Part shown: piece by piece, positions 17,097 to 25,098 of the stretch | Position numbering within the stretch: position 1 is the stretch's first letter | Layout: each line of letters begins with the position of its first letter | Assembly: GCA_013138735.1 (NCBI GenBank) | Contig: WTCE01000071.1 | Location: 1 to 59,252, forward strand | Source: Crocinitomix sp. | Lineage (GTDB): Bacteria; Bacteroidota; Bacteroidia; Flavobacteriales_D; Crocinitomicaceae | Direction: 5' to 3' | Length of the DNA: 59,252 nucleotides | Made by a program: the position numbers and the translations under genes | Notes under the pieces: generated by a model | Told to the model about the DNA's origin: nothing | Seen by the model: only the letters and a program-made list of their open reading frames with translations | Databases searched by the model: none

Positions 17097-18004
17097 TGAA
17101 AACTAACAATATATTAATAGCTGGTGGATCAGGTTTTTTAGGAAGAAGTCTAGAAACTTATTTCCAAGCAGCAGGTTGCCAGGTTCACCTTTTAACACGT
17201 AGTCCAAAGGCAAAAAATGAAATTTATTGGAACGCGAAAAACTTGGGCGATTGGGTGGCAGAAGTTGAATGGGCAGATGTGCTAATCAATATGACAGGAA
17301 AGAGTGTTGATTGCCGTTATACAGAAAAAAATAAACTTGAAATTTTATCCTCACGGATTGACAGCACCCAAGTTTTAGCACTGGCCGTTCAAAAAACCGA
17401 GAATCCTCCAACAGTTTGGCTGAATGCAGCTAGCGCAACAATCTATGTACATTCTGAAACACAACAAATGACCGAGGATGATGGAATCATTGGGGATGAT
17501 TTTTCAATGAACGTTTGTAAAAAATGGGAAACTGAGTTTTTTAAACACGATTTACTCAGTACTAGACGAGTTGCTTTACGAGCTACAATCGTTATGGGGA
17601 AAGATGGCGGGGCTTATCCAAAATTGCGACAGATAGCAAAACTATTTTTCGGTGGGAAACAAGCTAGTGGCAATCAATTCATCAGTTGGATTCATATCGT
17701 TGATTTTTGTGCTGCAGTACATTTTATTATCGACCATCCAGAATTTGTTGGCCCAGTAAATGTGGCTGGACCTAAACCAATGCGCAATAAAGATTTTATG
17801 ACTGTATTGCGCAAAACTGTTAATCGCCCGTTCGGCTTAGGACAACCAAAATGGTTGTTAGAACTCGGCGCAAGAATGATTGGCACAGAATCCGAGTTAT
17901 TATTAAAAAGCCGCAATGTTATTCCCGAAAGGCTGCTAGAAAAAGGATTCAAATTTCAATTTGAAACAGTGGAGGAGTGTTTGGGAAACCTAGCTAAGAA
18001 GTGA
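17096..18004 (+). CDS. TIGR01777 family epimerase (DUF1731), NAD(P)-dependent
   Basis: 302 residues from the ATG at 17096, which overlaps the previous stop. An upstream in-frame start at 16928 would lie inside the DCC gene and lacks the family's N-terminus. Rossmann motif GGSGFLGRSL is at 9-18. Other family marks: WNAKNLGDWV, VLINMTGKSVDCRY, FISWIHIVDFCAAVHFI, GPVNVAGP, and a C-terminal DUF1731 segment (RPFGLGQPKWLLELGARMIG). Related to the YfcH group of sugar-epimerase-like oxidoreductases; substrate unknown. Fourth gene after the regulator and overlapping the desaturase start by 4 bases. Confidence 0.9.
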   Translation: MKTNNILIAGGSGFLGRSLETYFQAAGCQVHLLTRSPKAKNEIYWNAKNLGDWVAEVEWADVLINMTGKSVDCRYTEKNKLEILSSRIDSTQVLALAVQKTENPPTVWLNAASATIYVHSETQQMTEDDGIIGDDFSMNVCKKWETEFFKHDLLSTRRVALRATIVMGKDGGAYPKLRQIAKLFFGGKQASGNQFISWIHIVDFCAAVHFIIDHPEFVGPVNVAGPKPMRNKDFMTVLRKTVNRPFGLGQPKWLLELGARMIGTESELLLKSRNVIPERLLEKGFKFQFETVEECLGNLAKK

Positions 18005-18798
18005 AAAAAACTGTGATGAAAAAAAATGAAATAAGAAAAAATGTAGATTGGAAAGATCTAAAAAGCCTGTCAATTAAAGAAATGTTGATAGAGAATAATA
18101 TTACTATTCCTTGGTTTGTCGCGGCAATCATTTTGGCCTATTACGAATATTATTTGTTGGCTTTACCCTTTTCATTTTTCTTTTTTTTGACAGCTTTGCG
18201 TCAAGTCCACAATGGATTTCATAAATCATTGGGGACATCAAAATTTTTAACTGGATTGAGTCTTTATTTGAATAGCATCCTAATGATTGTCTCCATGCGT
18301 GCCATTAAGTTTAACCATTTACGTCACCATAAATATGAAATGGGAGCGGAAGACTATGAAGCAAAACCAGGTCGAATGTCTGCAATAGGCGCAATTTTAT
18401 ACGGTCCAATTCACATTTATAAAATTCATAAAGTCACGCTTGAAAAAGGAACAGCGAATGATCGTTTTCATGTTGCACTAGAATTGGGCTCTGTTGCTGC
18501 ATTTGTTTTTACTGCTTTCTATTTTCAAATTGACGTTGCCATTTATCATATCATTATAATGTTTATTGGTGAACTTTTATCAGCATTCTTTGCCGTTTGG
18601 ACAGTACATCATGATACAGAGGAACATCCTCATCTCCCAAGAACGCAACGCACAAAATGGAAAAATAAAATCTCTTTTAATATGTTTTATCATTTAGAGC
18701 ATCACCTTTTTCCCGCAGTTCCAACAATCAAATTACCCGAATTAGCTGATCGCATTGATGAAGCCATTCCTGATTTGTTAAAGAGAAGCACGTTTTGA
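18001..18798 (+). CDS. Membrane fatty acid desaturase
   Basis: 265 residues from GTG 18001 (overlapping the previous stop), or 260 from ATG 18016. Three histidine boxes bind the di-iron centre: HNGFH near 70-74, HLRHH near 106-110, HLEHH near 230-234. Hydrophobic pairs (about 37-65 and 150-200) anchor it. Members of PF00487 use oxygen and an electron donor to insert double bonds in acyl chains, or hydroxylate or ketolate carotenoids. The adjacent DCC and epimerase genes and the GbsR control suggest membrane lipid adjustment under stress, but the substrate is not known. Confidence 0.88.
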   Translation: MKKTVMKKNEIRKNVDWKDLKSLSIKEMLIENNITIPWFVAAIILAYYEYYLLALPFSFFFFLTALRQVHNGFHKSLGTSKFLTGLSLYLNSILMIVSMRAIKFNHLRHHKYEMGAEDYEAKPGRMSAIGAILYGPIHIYKIHKVTLEKGTANDRFHVALELGSVAAFVFTAFYFQIDVAIYHIIIMFIGELLSAFFAVWTVHHDTEEHPHLPRTQRTKWKNKISFNMFYHLEHHLFPAVPTIKLPELADRIDEAIPDLLKRSTF

Positions 18799-19195
18799 GA
18801 AAAAGTAGTTAGGCAATTGGGCAAGAGGCAAAAGAAAATAGATCGCTGCGTTATTAGATTTTAAATCTAGTCATTGGTCATTAGGAAATAGTGTAATCGA
18901 TCTAATTCTTGTTACCATCCACATTAAACCATTAAACCATTAAACCATTAAACCATTAAACCATTAAACCATTAAACCATTAAACCATTAAATCATCAAA
19001 CCATTAAACCATTAAATCATCAAACCATTAAATCATCAAATCATCAAACCATCAAACCATCAAACCATCAAATCATCAAATCATCAAAACCCCGAGTCAA
19101 CTCGTATTGAACATTACCCCTGTCAAAACGCGATCAAACGATCAAACCATCAAATCATCAAAACCCCGCGTCAACTTGCATTGAACAGCATCACT
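18799..19195. repeat. Octamer-family repeat locus B (largest array)
   Basis: Gene-free stretch. Bases 18923-19090 are an almost continuous array of an 8-base unit: first CCATTAAA, drifting to CCATCAAA and TCATCAAA. A second patch is at 19125-19163. Each array ends in a similar cap: AACCCCGAGTCAACTCGTAT (19088 on) and AACCCCGCGTCAACTTGCAT (19161 on), both followed by TGAACA. A 20-base block at 18844-18863 is shared with locus A at 4877-4896. No spacers between units, so it is not a CRISPR. Confidence 0.85.
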
Positions 19196-19414
19196 TTAAT
19201 TATTTAAAGGTTCAATGGCTATACCATATTGCGTCAAGAGTGTAATGATGTCCGATTCAGAAATGGGTTTTTGTGCCTCTATTCTTAAGACGTTGTCAAT
19301 GTCTTCAGTATCTACATTCCAATCAATTATTGAAGGATGCAAGTTTAGAATTGGGCGGATTATATCTATTCCTTGGATCGAATCAAGATCAGTTTTTAAA
19401 ATTAAGAAAGGCAT
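19196..19414 (-). CDS. Small HMA-like domain protein without CxxC
   Basis: 72 residues from the ATG at 19414 (MPFLILKTDLDS); a GTG at 19453 would add 13 residues that look unlike the family. The pattern TDLDSIQGIDIIRPILN...WNVDTEDIDNVLRIEAQKPISESDIITLLTQYGI matches the ferredoxin-like fold of heavy-metal-associated domains, in particular the common Bacteroidota variant with W.VDT. The metal-binding CxxC between strand 1 and helix 1 is absent (DSIQGI in its place). It follows the XRE regulator in the same direction, 66 bases after its stop. Function unknown. Confidence 0.65.
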   Translation of the reverse strand: MPFLILKTDLDSIQGIDIIRPILNLHPSIIDWNVDTEDIDNVLRIEAQKPISESDIITLLTQYGIAIEPLNN

Positions 19415-19480
19415 AATTAGTTCTATTTCTGTTCGGGTTGCCGTAGCTTTCACCGACGGTCGAAGCCTATGGTGAAGATC

Positions 19481-19732
19481 TTAGCGAAGGTTTTGATTGC
19501 GCTTTTTAAATTTATCTTCTGCGCTATTATAAGTGAAAATTTCTGTCAAGGGCACTTCAAAAATACCTGCGATTCGAAATGCGAGTTCTAGAGTAGGTGA
19601 GTATTTCCCCTTTTCTATGGCGACAATAGTTTGTCGTGTTACGCCCACTTCATCAGCCAAAGTTTGCTGGGTCATTTCGCCTTTGTGAAAACGAAGCGTT
19701 CGGATGTTATTGTTAATGTGTGTTTGCCCCAT
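19481..19732 (-). CDS. XRE-family helix-turn-helix regulator
   Basis: 83 residues. Residues about 8-65 form a Cro/CI-type [60 protein letters not shown]. The compact form without a ligand domain resembles YozG-type regulators that pair with a small membrane protein. The start ATG at 19732 lies 1 base after the stop of that membrane protein gene, so the two are translated together. Probably autoregulatory. Confidence 0.88.
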   Translation of the reverse strand: MGQTHINNNIRTLRFHKGEMTQQTLADEVGVTRQTIVAIEKGKYSPTLELAFRIAGIFEVPLTEIFTYNSAEDKFKKRNQNLR

Positions 19733-19733
19733 T

Positions 19734-20180
19734 TTAAATACCCCTTCTATAATAATAGATTTTCCAAAGATCGCCTAAAGTTCCTCCAATAAAACCTGAC
19801 GACAACATTATTATAAACATGTAATAAACAGGTTCACCCATAGCTATTGGAATCATTGAGCAAATAAACCCGGCAATAAAAAAGAAATGTCCGTTTCTAT
19901 CTGATTTCATTTCTATTTTCTTGTCATATTCATCCATGAAATCCTCATCTTTCTTTTTCGTGATGATGGCGTTTATAATTGCGAATACTATGAGACTAAT
20001 AATTTTTAGAATTATCGTGACGATCATCATAGTCAAGGTAAACTCCCCCCAAAATTGGATATCATCTATTCGCGGCATATTCTCTGCGGCGTGCATTACG
20101 AAGGTGTAATAAACATAGCCGCCCATAATCAGTACTGAGGTCAGTATATTGAAAATGGCTTTTTTCTCTTGTATAGACAT
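19734..20180 (-). CDS. Small membrane protein paired with the XRE regulator
   Basis: 148 residues, four hydrophobic segments (about 10-30, 45-70, 98-113, 115-133), and a charged cytoplasmic loop ([28 protein letters not shown]). Family not recognised. The arrangement membrane protein + XRE regulator in one operon is widespread; the membrane partner often senses or sequesters the regulator, which is inference here. A well-formed promoter lies upstream at 20233-20263. Confidence 0.7.
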   Translation of the reverse strand: MSIQEKKAIFNILTSVLIMGGYVYYTFVMHAAENMPRIDDIQFWGEFTLTMMIVTIILKIISLIVFAIINAIITKKKDEDFMDEYDKKIEMKSDRNGHFFFIAGFICSMIPIAMGEPVYYMFIIMLSSGFIGGTLGDLWKIYYYRRGI

Positions 20181-20208
20181 AATGTTGTTTAATTGTACGT
20201 TATTTTAT

Positions 20209-20263
20209 ACTTGTTGTAAATAATATTTGATACAAAGTTAAACAAGTTTTACACAATGTCAAA
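20209..20263 (-). promoter_or_regulatory. Promoter and candidate operator of the membrane protein/XRE operon
   Basis: On the minus strand, TTTG (complement of 20260-20263), a 19-base spacer and TAACTTTG (complement of 20233-20240). An inverted repeat ACTTGTT (20209-20215) / AACAAGT (20241-20247) brackets the -7 element and could be bound by the XRE protein. Predicted leader about 45 bases. Confidence 0.6.
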
Positions 20264-20375
20264 TATAGTATACATTGATTTTTTGTAGAAACGCTTAAGT
20301 GAGGGATTAAAAAGCTGTAGTATAGAGTGTTGTGACGGATAAAAATAAATGATTTTTTATGTCCTAAAACAAAAC

Positions 20376-20383
20376 TATCTTTG
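20376..20383 (+). promoter_or_regulatory. -7 element of the SpoU methyltransferase operon, predicted leaderless
   Basis: TATCTTTG, a perfect TAnnTTTG. The ATG at 20389 starts 5 bases later. No clear TTTG at -33. Confidence 0.5.
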
Positions 20384-20388
20384 TGTTT

Positions 20389-20931
20389 ATGACCGAATTG
20401 CGCAAAAAGTTGAAGTTGGATGAATTGGGCAGAATTTCTATTGAAGCCTATAAAGAAGCCGAGAAAACTCCTTTAATTATTGTGCTCGATAATATTCGCA
20501 GTTTGAATAATATTGGTTCGGTTTTTAGAACTTCAGATGCCTTTCGCATTGAAAAAATATACCTCTGTGGAATTACTGCATGTCCCCCGCACCGCGACAT
20601 TCATAAAACAGCCTTAGGCGCAACGGATTCTGTAGAATGGGAATATGTTGAAGACACATGCGATTTAGTTTTGCGCTTAAACGAAGATGGGGTGGACACT
20701 TATGCTATTGAACAAGCCAAGGACAGTATTATGCTCAATGATTTTATTCCAACAACAGGAAATAAAACGGCAATTGTGATGGGAAATGAAGTAGAAGGAG
20801 TGCAACAAGAAGTGATATACGCTTGCAAAGGTGTCATTGAAATTCCGCAAATTGGGACAAAACATTCTTTAAATATTTCGGTATGTACTGGTGTTGTTCT
20901 TTGGGATCTTTATAGTAAGTTGAATAAATGA
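20389..20931 (+). CDS. SpoU/TrmH-family RNA 2'-O-ribose methyltransferase
   Basis: 180 residues from ATG 20389; a GTG at 20383 is inside the -7 element and is not preferred. Three SpoU motifs: motif 1 VLDNIRSLNNIGSVFRTSDAF (about 25-45), motif 2 AIVMGNEVEGV (about 125-135), motif 3 IEIPQIGTKHSLNISVCTGVVLW (about 148-170). The SAM-binding trefoil knot is made by motifs 2 and 3. It lacks the N-terminal substrate-binding domain, as in the short TrmH-like group that methylates tRNA or rRNA riboses; the exact target is not known. Overlaps the next gene by 4 bases. Confidence 0.9.
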   Translation: MTELRKKLKLDELGRISIEAYKEAEKTPLIIVLDNIRSLNNIGSVFRTSDAFRIEKIYLCGITACPPHRDIHKTALGATDSVEWEYVEDTCDLVLRLNEDGVDTYAIEQAKDSIMLNDFIPTTGNKTAIVMGNEVEGVQQEVIYACKGVIEIPQIGTKHSLNISVCTGVVLWDLYSKLNK

Positions 20932-21752
20932 GAGTGCTAACGATATTACTTTGTTTGACTTTTTGTGCCTGCGCTGGGAGTGAAACCGGAGAATTTGATT
21001 TGAATGTCGCGGAAGATCTTCCGATTATGGTTGTTTCGGAGGAATATTTTTCTTATGAATCGGATGTAATTCCAATAGGTGAACATATTGATGGCCCTGC
21101 AAATGTGAGGGATGAAGAAGGAGGAGAATTGATTTTTGAATTGTATGATAATGCCGTTGTTCAAATTGCGGATGACAAAGGAGATTGGGTTCGTATTAGC
21201 ACACATTACTGGTTAGAGGGAGAGGACTATCAGTCGGAAGTAATAAAGGCAAATACAATTTTATACGACCAAAATAAAAATGCTTTTGGCAAAGTGCTCG
21301 TAGAATGCATGATCTATCTAACTCAAAAAAGCGAGACGGAGGGTTATGCTTATATAGAGGGATATACACATCAAGACAACATCCGTCAGGAAAGTTTAAT
21401 TGAAAACGATTTGGTCCGTTTTGTTACTGAAAAAGGAAGAGAACAGGATGTATTTAAATCATTTATTCAAAAATATAAAATGCGGAGTGAAAAAAGTCAT
21501 CTAGACTATGATGGCGTTTATATTTATGAGAATTGGATTACAGATCCATCTCCTGGATATAGAATAAATTTATTGTTTAAAGCTGGTGAGTTGAAAGGAG
21601 TTTTTCATTCACGTGATTTACATATTGCAAACACGAAGACATACGATTTAGGTAGAATGAATTTTAGAGTGTCGTTTTTTTATGATTACCCAGAGGAGGA
21701 ACAACAAAAGTATGTCGATTATATGAGCGATTGGTTACAAAGTGTGGATTAA
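20928..21752 (+). CDS. Lipoprotein with SH3-like domain
   Basis: 274 residues. A lipobox signal peptide ends CACAG (cleavage before Cys14 or Cys16). Residues about 57-90 match a bacterial SH3 domain: GPANVRDEEGGELIFELYDNAVVQIADDKGDWVRI. A C-terminal alpha/beta region has no visible catalytic motif (VYIYENWITDPSPGYRINLLFKAG). SH3 lipoproteins often bind peptidoglycan. The start ATG overlaps the methyltransferase stop (ATGA), so they form an operon. Confidence 0.75.
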   Translation: MRVLTILLCLTFCACAGSETGEFDLNVAEDLPIMVVSEEYFSYESDVIPIGEHIDGPANVRDEEGGELIFELYDNAVVQIADDKGDWVRISTHYWLEGEDYQSEVIKANTILYDQNKNAFGKVLVECMIYLTQKSETEGYAYIEGYTHQDNIRQESLIENDLVRFVTEKGREQDVFKSFIQKYKMRSEKSHLDYDGVYIYENWITDPSPGYRINLLFKAGELKGVFHSRDLHIANTKTYDLGRMNFRVSFFYDYPEEEQQKYVDYMSDWLQSVD

Positions 21753-21811
21753 ATGAAAAAGATTAAAATCACATCTTTGTTCTTTAATCTTTTATCTAAC
21801 ATCTAAAAAAA

Positions 21812-22459
21812 ATGAAAGCAATACTAATAGGCGCAACTGGATTAATTGGAAAAGCATTATTAAATGCGCTCCTATCAGATGATTCATTTACAGAAGTTCG
21901 CGTATTGACACGCCGCGCAACAGGAGCAACGCACGATAAGCTAATTGAAGAAATAGTTGACTTTGATCAAATTAAATCTAGTGGGCTTGTACTAAAATCT
22001 GATGTATTATTTTCTACGCTCGGGACGACAATGAAAACCGCTGGAACAAAGGAGAAACAGTGGACGATTGATTTTGATATGCAGATCAATACCGCCCAAT
22101 TGGCTAGCAATGCAGGAACACAGAAGCTCGTGTTATTATCTTCTGCAGGTGCTACTGCCAAATCAAAAATCTTTTATTCCCGTATGAAAGGCGAGTTAGA
22201 TGAAGCGGTACAAAAATTAAACTTTGAACAAATAAGCATTATTCGACCCTCTATGTTAGCAGGTAAACGCGAAGAATTCCGTTGGGCAGAGAAAATTTTC
22301 ACGCCAATTATGTATGCCTTTTCGTGGATTCCTGGCATTCGGAAATATCGCCCAATTAAAGATGTGACTGTGGCTAAGGCTATGATAAATGCATCAAAGG
22401 AACAAGTTGAAGACTATGCGGTTTACGAATTGCAAGGCGTTTTTGATCTGGCAAAATAA
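21812..22459 (+). CDS. NAD(P)H-binding oxidoreductase, HTATIP2-like atypical SDR
   Basis: 215 residues. Rossmann motif GATGLIGKALL is at 8-18, with VRVLTRRATG for the second strand. DVLFSTLGTTMKTAG (about 66-80) and KLVLLSSAGATAKSKIFYSRMKGELDEAV (about 105-135) match the NAD(P)H-binding proteins related to human HTATIP2, with S, Y and K in SR(M)KGE. Then IIRPSMLAGKREEFR. Electron donor use is inferred; substrate unknown. It begins 59 bases after the SH3 lipoprotein and may share its transcript. Confidence 0.82.
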   Translation: MKAILIGATGLIGKALLNALLSDDSFTEVRVLTRRATGATHDKLIEEIVDFDQIKSSGLVLKSDVLFSTLGTTMKTAGTKEKQWTIDFDMQINTAQLASNAGTQKLVLLSSAGATAKSKIFYSRMKGELDEAVQKLNFEQISIIRPSMLAGKREEFRWAEKIFTPIMYAFSWIPGIRKYRPIKDVTVAKAMINASKEQVEDYAVYELQGVFDLAK

Positions 22460-22489
22460 TCGTAGTGATTGATCGGCGATAGACGAAGT

Positions 22490-22522
22490 TTTGAAGTTGA
22501 GAATTTATGTAAACTATTTTTG
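22490..22522 (+). promoter_or_regulatory. Promoter in front of a 31-residue small ORF
   Basis: TTTG at 22490-22493, a 21-base spacer, and TATTTTTG at 22515-22522. It predicts transcription from about 22528, with the ATG of the small ORF at 22539. Confidence 0.5.
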
Positions 22523-22538
22523 TTTTCTTTTTTAAGAG

Positions 22539-22634
22539 ATGCCTAAGTATCAAACAACAAGAAAACGTGAAAAGAGGCGCATTCGCATTTGGCGGATTAT
22601 TTTTATTGTGTTTCCTACCAATCAGTTCTTATAA
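22539..22634 (+). CDS. Small basic ORF with a hydrophobic tail
   Basis: 31 codons plus stop: a strongly basic start (MPKYQTTRKREKRRIRIW) followed by a hydrophobic stretch (RIIFIVFPTNQFL). A Bacteroidota-type promoter is placed just upstream. It overlaps the 3' end of the opposing outer-membrane protein gene by 6 bases. The composition is like small membrane-interacting or ribosome-associated peptides, but I do not recognise it. It could also be the leftover start of a longer gene. Confidence 0.4.
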   Translation: MPKYQTTRKREKRRIRIWRIIFIVFPTNQFL

Positions 22635-24092
22635 TTTAAGTTTAAAACCAAAGGAAGCGCCATGAGTTGTGCCATTGGTTAAAGATGTGGCTTGGTTAAA
22701 TTCTGGAGCATTTTCGTCCGTTTTATATTCAAGTTGAAGTTCATGGACATCCATAAAACCTAAATCAAATCGATATTTCACAGAGAAATAAAGCATTTTA
22801 GCAAGACGAAAATCTTTTTCTATTGTCGTATATAGTGTTGGGTATATTTGTTTTCTTTGAAGCTCCGTGGTATTCACTTCAAAATAATTGGTGGAACTAG
22901 GTGCTGATTGAATTGCAAAGCCTATATTTTCTCCAACTTCTCGTGTGGTGTAATTCAAAGAAAATCCAGCGTGTAAATTGAAAATATTGCGATTTGATGC
23001 CTTCAAAATGAATCTTTTACCTCCTCCAAATGACACACGTCCTACCCAAAAAAGGCTGTAGCCAAAATTGTTGCCCATATCAGCAGTACTAATGTTTTGA
23101 TTAAATTGAAGTGCTTCACCGCGCATTTCAAGAAAATAGTCTTTACCCATACCGCGTTCTGTTTCAACATAAAAGCCGCCGCTTAAACCCCAGTTCGAAA
23201 TAAAATAATTACTAGGATCAGTCACAGCAGACCTTAAGCCAAAAGTTGTTGTTCCAGCACCTATAAAAGTGCTGTACGGGGCAATAAAGCGTTTCTCTTT
23301 TTTGAATTCTTTCTTAGATGCTTTTTCAGAAAGTTTACCCCTTTCCTTTATTTCGTTGATCCGATATTTGTTATTGAGTTGCGTAAATGTGTAGGTGACA
23401 CTTAATCCAAAATTATTTCCGTTATTAAGAATAGTACCGAATGCATTTGTTGGAGGCTGAGAATACCCTCCTCTTGCAATTGGCTGCAGAAAATGCTCAT
23501 AACTCAGGTTGACTCCAAGCAAATCTTTATTGCTTAAACAGTACGTCACGCCCGTTTCCAATGAAAGCACGCCCCTTATATTGTCAATGTAATTATACGT
23601 GAGCTCTGTTGAATCACCAAAACCCCATGTACTTGTTGATCCAGCTACAGAAGCAACTCCTCCTTTTAAGGTTGCATTGTACATTAGGTTTTCCGAGATG
23701 GATTTATGATAATTAACACCCGGTAAAACGCGTGCGTAAATTTGAAAATTCTGATCCAGCCTTGGGCGAAATTGTCCAGTAGGGTTATTAAACGGATCAT
23801 TGTTTTCTAGTGTGAATCGAAAAGGGAAAAAGCCAAACCCGGCAGACATTGATATACCGACTGAAGGATGCACATTCCACTGATAATCAAAATTAAGAGA
23901 GGGAACAATTCCCATTTGAGAATTAAAAATTATAGGTCCACTTGAAGGAATAAATTGGGTTTTATTTAATCCACAACGCAAGGTAAGACTGAAAAAATTA
24001 TGTTGATAGACAGAATCGATATGAATGTCTTGGCCTTTGCTTTGGAAAATGGCAGCAATTATGGCCGCTAAGACAATTATCTTTTTTAGCAT
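22629..24092 (-). CDS. Outer-membrane beta-barrel protein, unknown
   Basis: 487 residues with a signal peptide ending QSKGQ. It is built of alternating aromatic/hydrophobic strands in two barrel-like halves: about 27-255 (SAGFGFFPFRFTLEN, ETGVTYCLSNKDLLGVNLSYEHF) and about 285-487 (GLSGGFYVETERGMGKDYFLEMRGEAL, LHAGFSLNYTTREVG). A Lys/Glu-rich linker (ERGKLSEKASKKEFKKEKRF) joins them. It ends GASFGFKLKL with a terminal hydrophobic residue, as barrels do. Partner and cargo unknown. Confidence 0.72.
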   Translation of the reverse strand: MLKKIIVLAAIIAAIFQSKGQDIHIDSVYQHNFFSLTLRCGLNKTQFIPSSGPIIFNSQMGIVPSLNFDYQWNVHPSVGISMSAGFGFFPFRFTLENNDPFNNPTGQFRPRLDQNFQIYARVLPGVNYHKSISENLMYNATLKGGVASVAGSTSTWGFGDSTELTYNYIDNIRGVLSLETGVTYCLSNKDLLGVNLSYEHFLQPIARGGYSQPPTNAFGTILNNGNNFGLSVTYTFTQLNNKYRINEIKERGKLSEKASKKEFKKEKRFIAPYSTFIGAGTTTFGLRSAVTDPSNYFISNWGLSGGFYVETERGMGKDYFLEMRGEALQFNQNISTADMGNNFGYSLFWVGRVSFGGGKRFILKASNRNIFNLHAGFSLNYTTREVGENIGFAIQSAPSSTNYFEVNTTELQRKQIYPTLYTTIEKDFRLAKMLYFSVKYRFDLGFMDVHELQLEYKTDENAPEFNQATSLTNGTTHGASFGFKLKL

Positions 24093-24408
24093 AGTAAAAC
24101 GTTTAAAGTATTACATTTATTTACTTCAATTGCTACATGTTCTTCCAAAAATTAGATCGCATTTTTCTTGAGTTTGGGGCGTTGCATGCTTCGATTGTAT
24201 AAGGTTCAAACAAACTTACGCTTAAGATCACAGTTTATTGCGGCGGTTTTGAATTTTGGTTCAAATTTTATGCATTGTTAACAAAGTGAAATTTGAATTT
24301 GAGTGCTGCAATAATTTCTTCTAATTTCATTCAGATGGGAATTATTCGTAACCAATTCGCGGTGCGATTATTATAAGAACAACACCCCCTCAAAAAAACG
24401 AATATCCT
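24093..24408. other. Divergent intergenic region, little recognised
   Basis: 316 bases between the barrel gene (minus) and the lysozyme-like gene (plus). A minus-strand TAAGTTTG near 24214 could be a -7 element for the barrel gene, without a clear -33 partner. No open frame, hairpin or repeat of note. Confidence 0.3.
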
Positions 24409-25098
24409 ATGAAAATCATATTTGTAACGGCTTTGGCCGTAAGTATTCTCTCGTTCGTAAATGTTTCGTCCACTCAAACTGAAAGGTATGACGAAGCAGA
24501 GATTTATTGTCAATCCATTCAAGTTGATTTTGAAAAAATTGCAATAACCTACGAACTTGATTACAAAGAAGTTCTTCCAATTGTTTTTCCAGAATGTACC
24601 CGTTTTAGTCAGTTTTCTGACCAAATGGAAACTACGGCCTTAGAATATTTCTATGTAAAATATGGATCAGAAGGCGCCAATTTTTCTATTGGACGTTTTC
24701 AAATGAAACCCAGTTTTATTGAGCAGTTAGAAAAGGAAATTCCTTCGCTTGAGCTAAGTGAAGTGCAAAAAAAGCGATTTGATTTTGAATCATCAGAAGA
24801 TAAAAAAATTCGATCTGAACGGGTTTCAAGATTAACCGAAACCACATGGCAAATTCATTACCTCTGTCTTTTTTATAAAGTCATGGACAAACGAATGGAG
24901 CATAGGGTTTGGCAAAGTCGCGCAGCACGGGTTGCTTATTATGCCGCAGCTTATAATTATGGTTTTTTAAGTTCTGAAACAGAGATTGAGGCATGGCAAT
25001 TACAATCAAAGTTTCCAACAGATGAATATGGAGGCAAAGCGCCCTACTCGCAAATTGCATCAGATTATTACTTGAAAATTGCGGGATATGAAAACTAG
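24409..25098 (+). CDS. Secreted lysozyme-like protein, putative
   Basis: 229 residues, signal peptide about 1-20 (LSFVNVSS). The segment around 56-100 reads VLPIVFPECTRFSQFSDQMETTALEYFYV then GSEGANFSIGRFQMKPSF. An acidic residue (E60, in FPE) is followed about 35 residues later by SIGRFQMK, the layout of lytic transglycosylase-type lysozyme folds (catalytic Glu, then a S/G..Q loop). The helical remainder (AARVAYYAAAYNYGF) supports that fold. Peptidoglycan cleavage is inferred. It overlaps the next gene by 11 bases. Confidence 0.6.
   Translation: MKIIFVTALAVSILSFVNVSSTQTERYDEAEIYCQSIQVDFEKIAITYELDYKEVLPIVFPECTRFSQFSDQMETTALEYFYVKYGSEGANFSIGRFQMKPSFIEQLEKEIPSLELSEVQKKRFDFESSEDKKIRSERVSRLTETTWQIHYLCLFYKVMDKRMEHRVWQSRAARVAYYAAAYNYGFLSSETEIEAWQLQSKFPTDEYGGKAPYSQIASDYYLKIAGYEN

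Noticed and set aside
18923-19163. Possible CRISPR array
   Set aside because: Units are 8 bases, contiguous, with no spacers and gradual drift; this is a tandem octamer repeat.
20383-20388. GTG start for the SpoU methyltransferase
   Set aside because: The GTG overlaps the last base of the -7 element; ATG 20389 is the better start.
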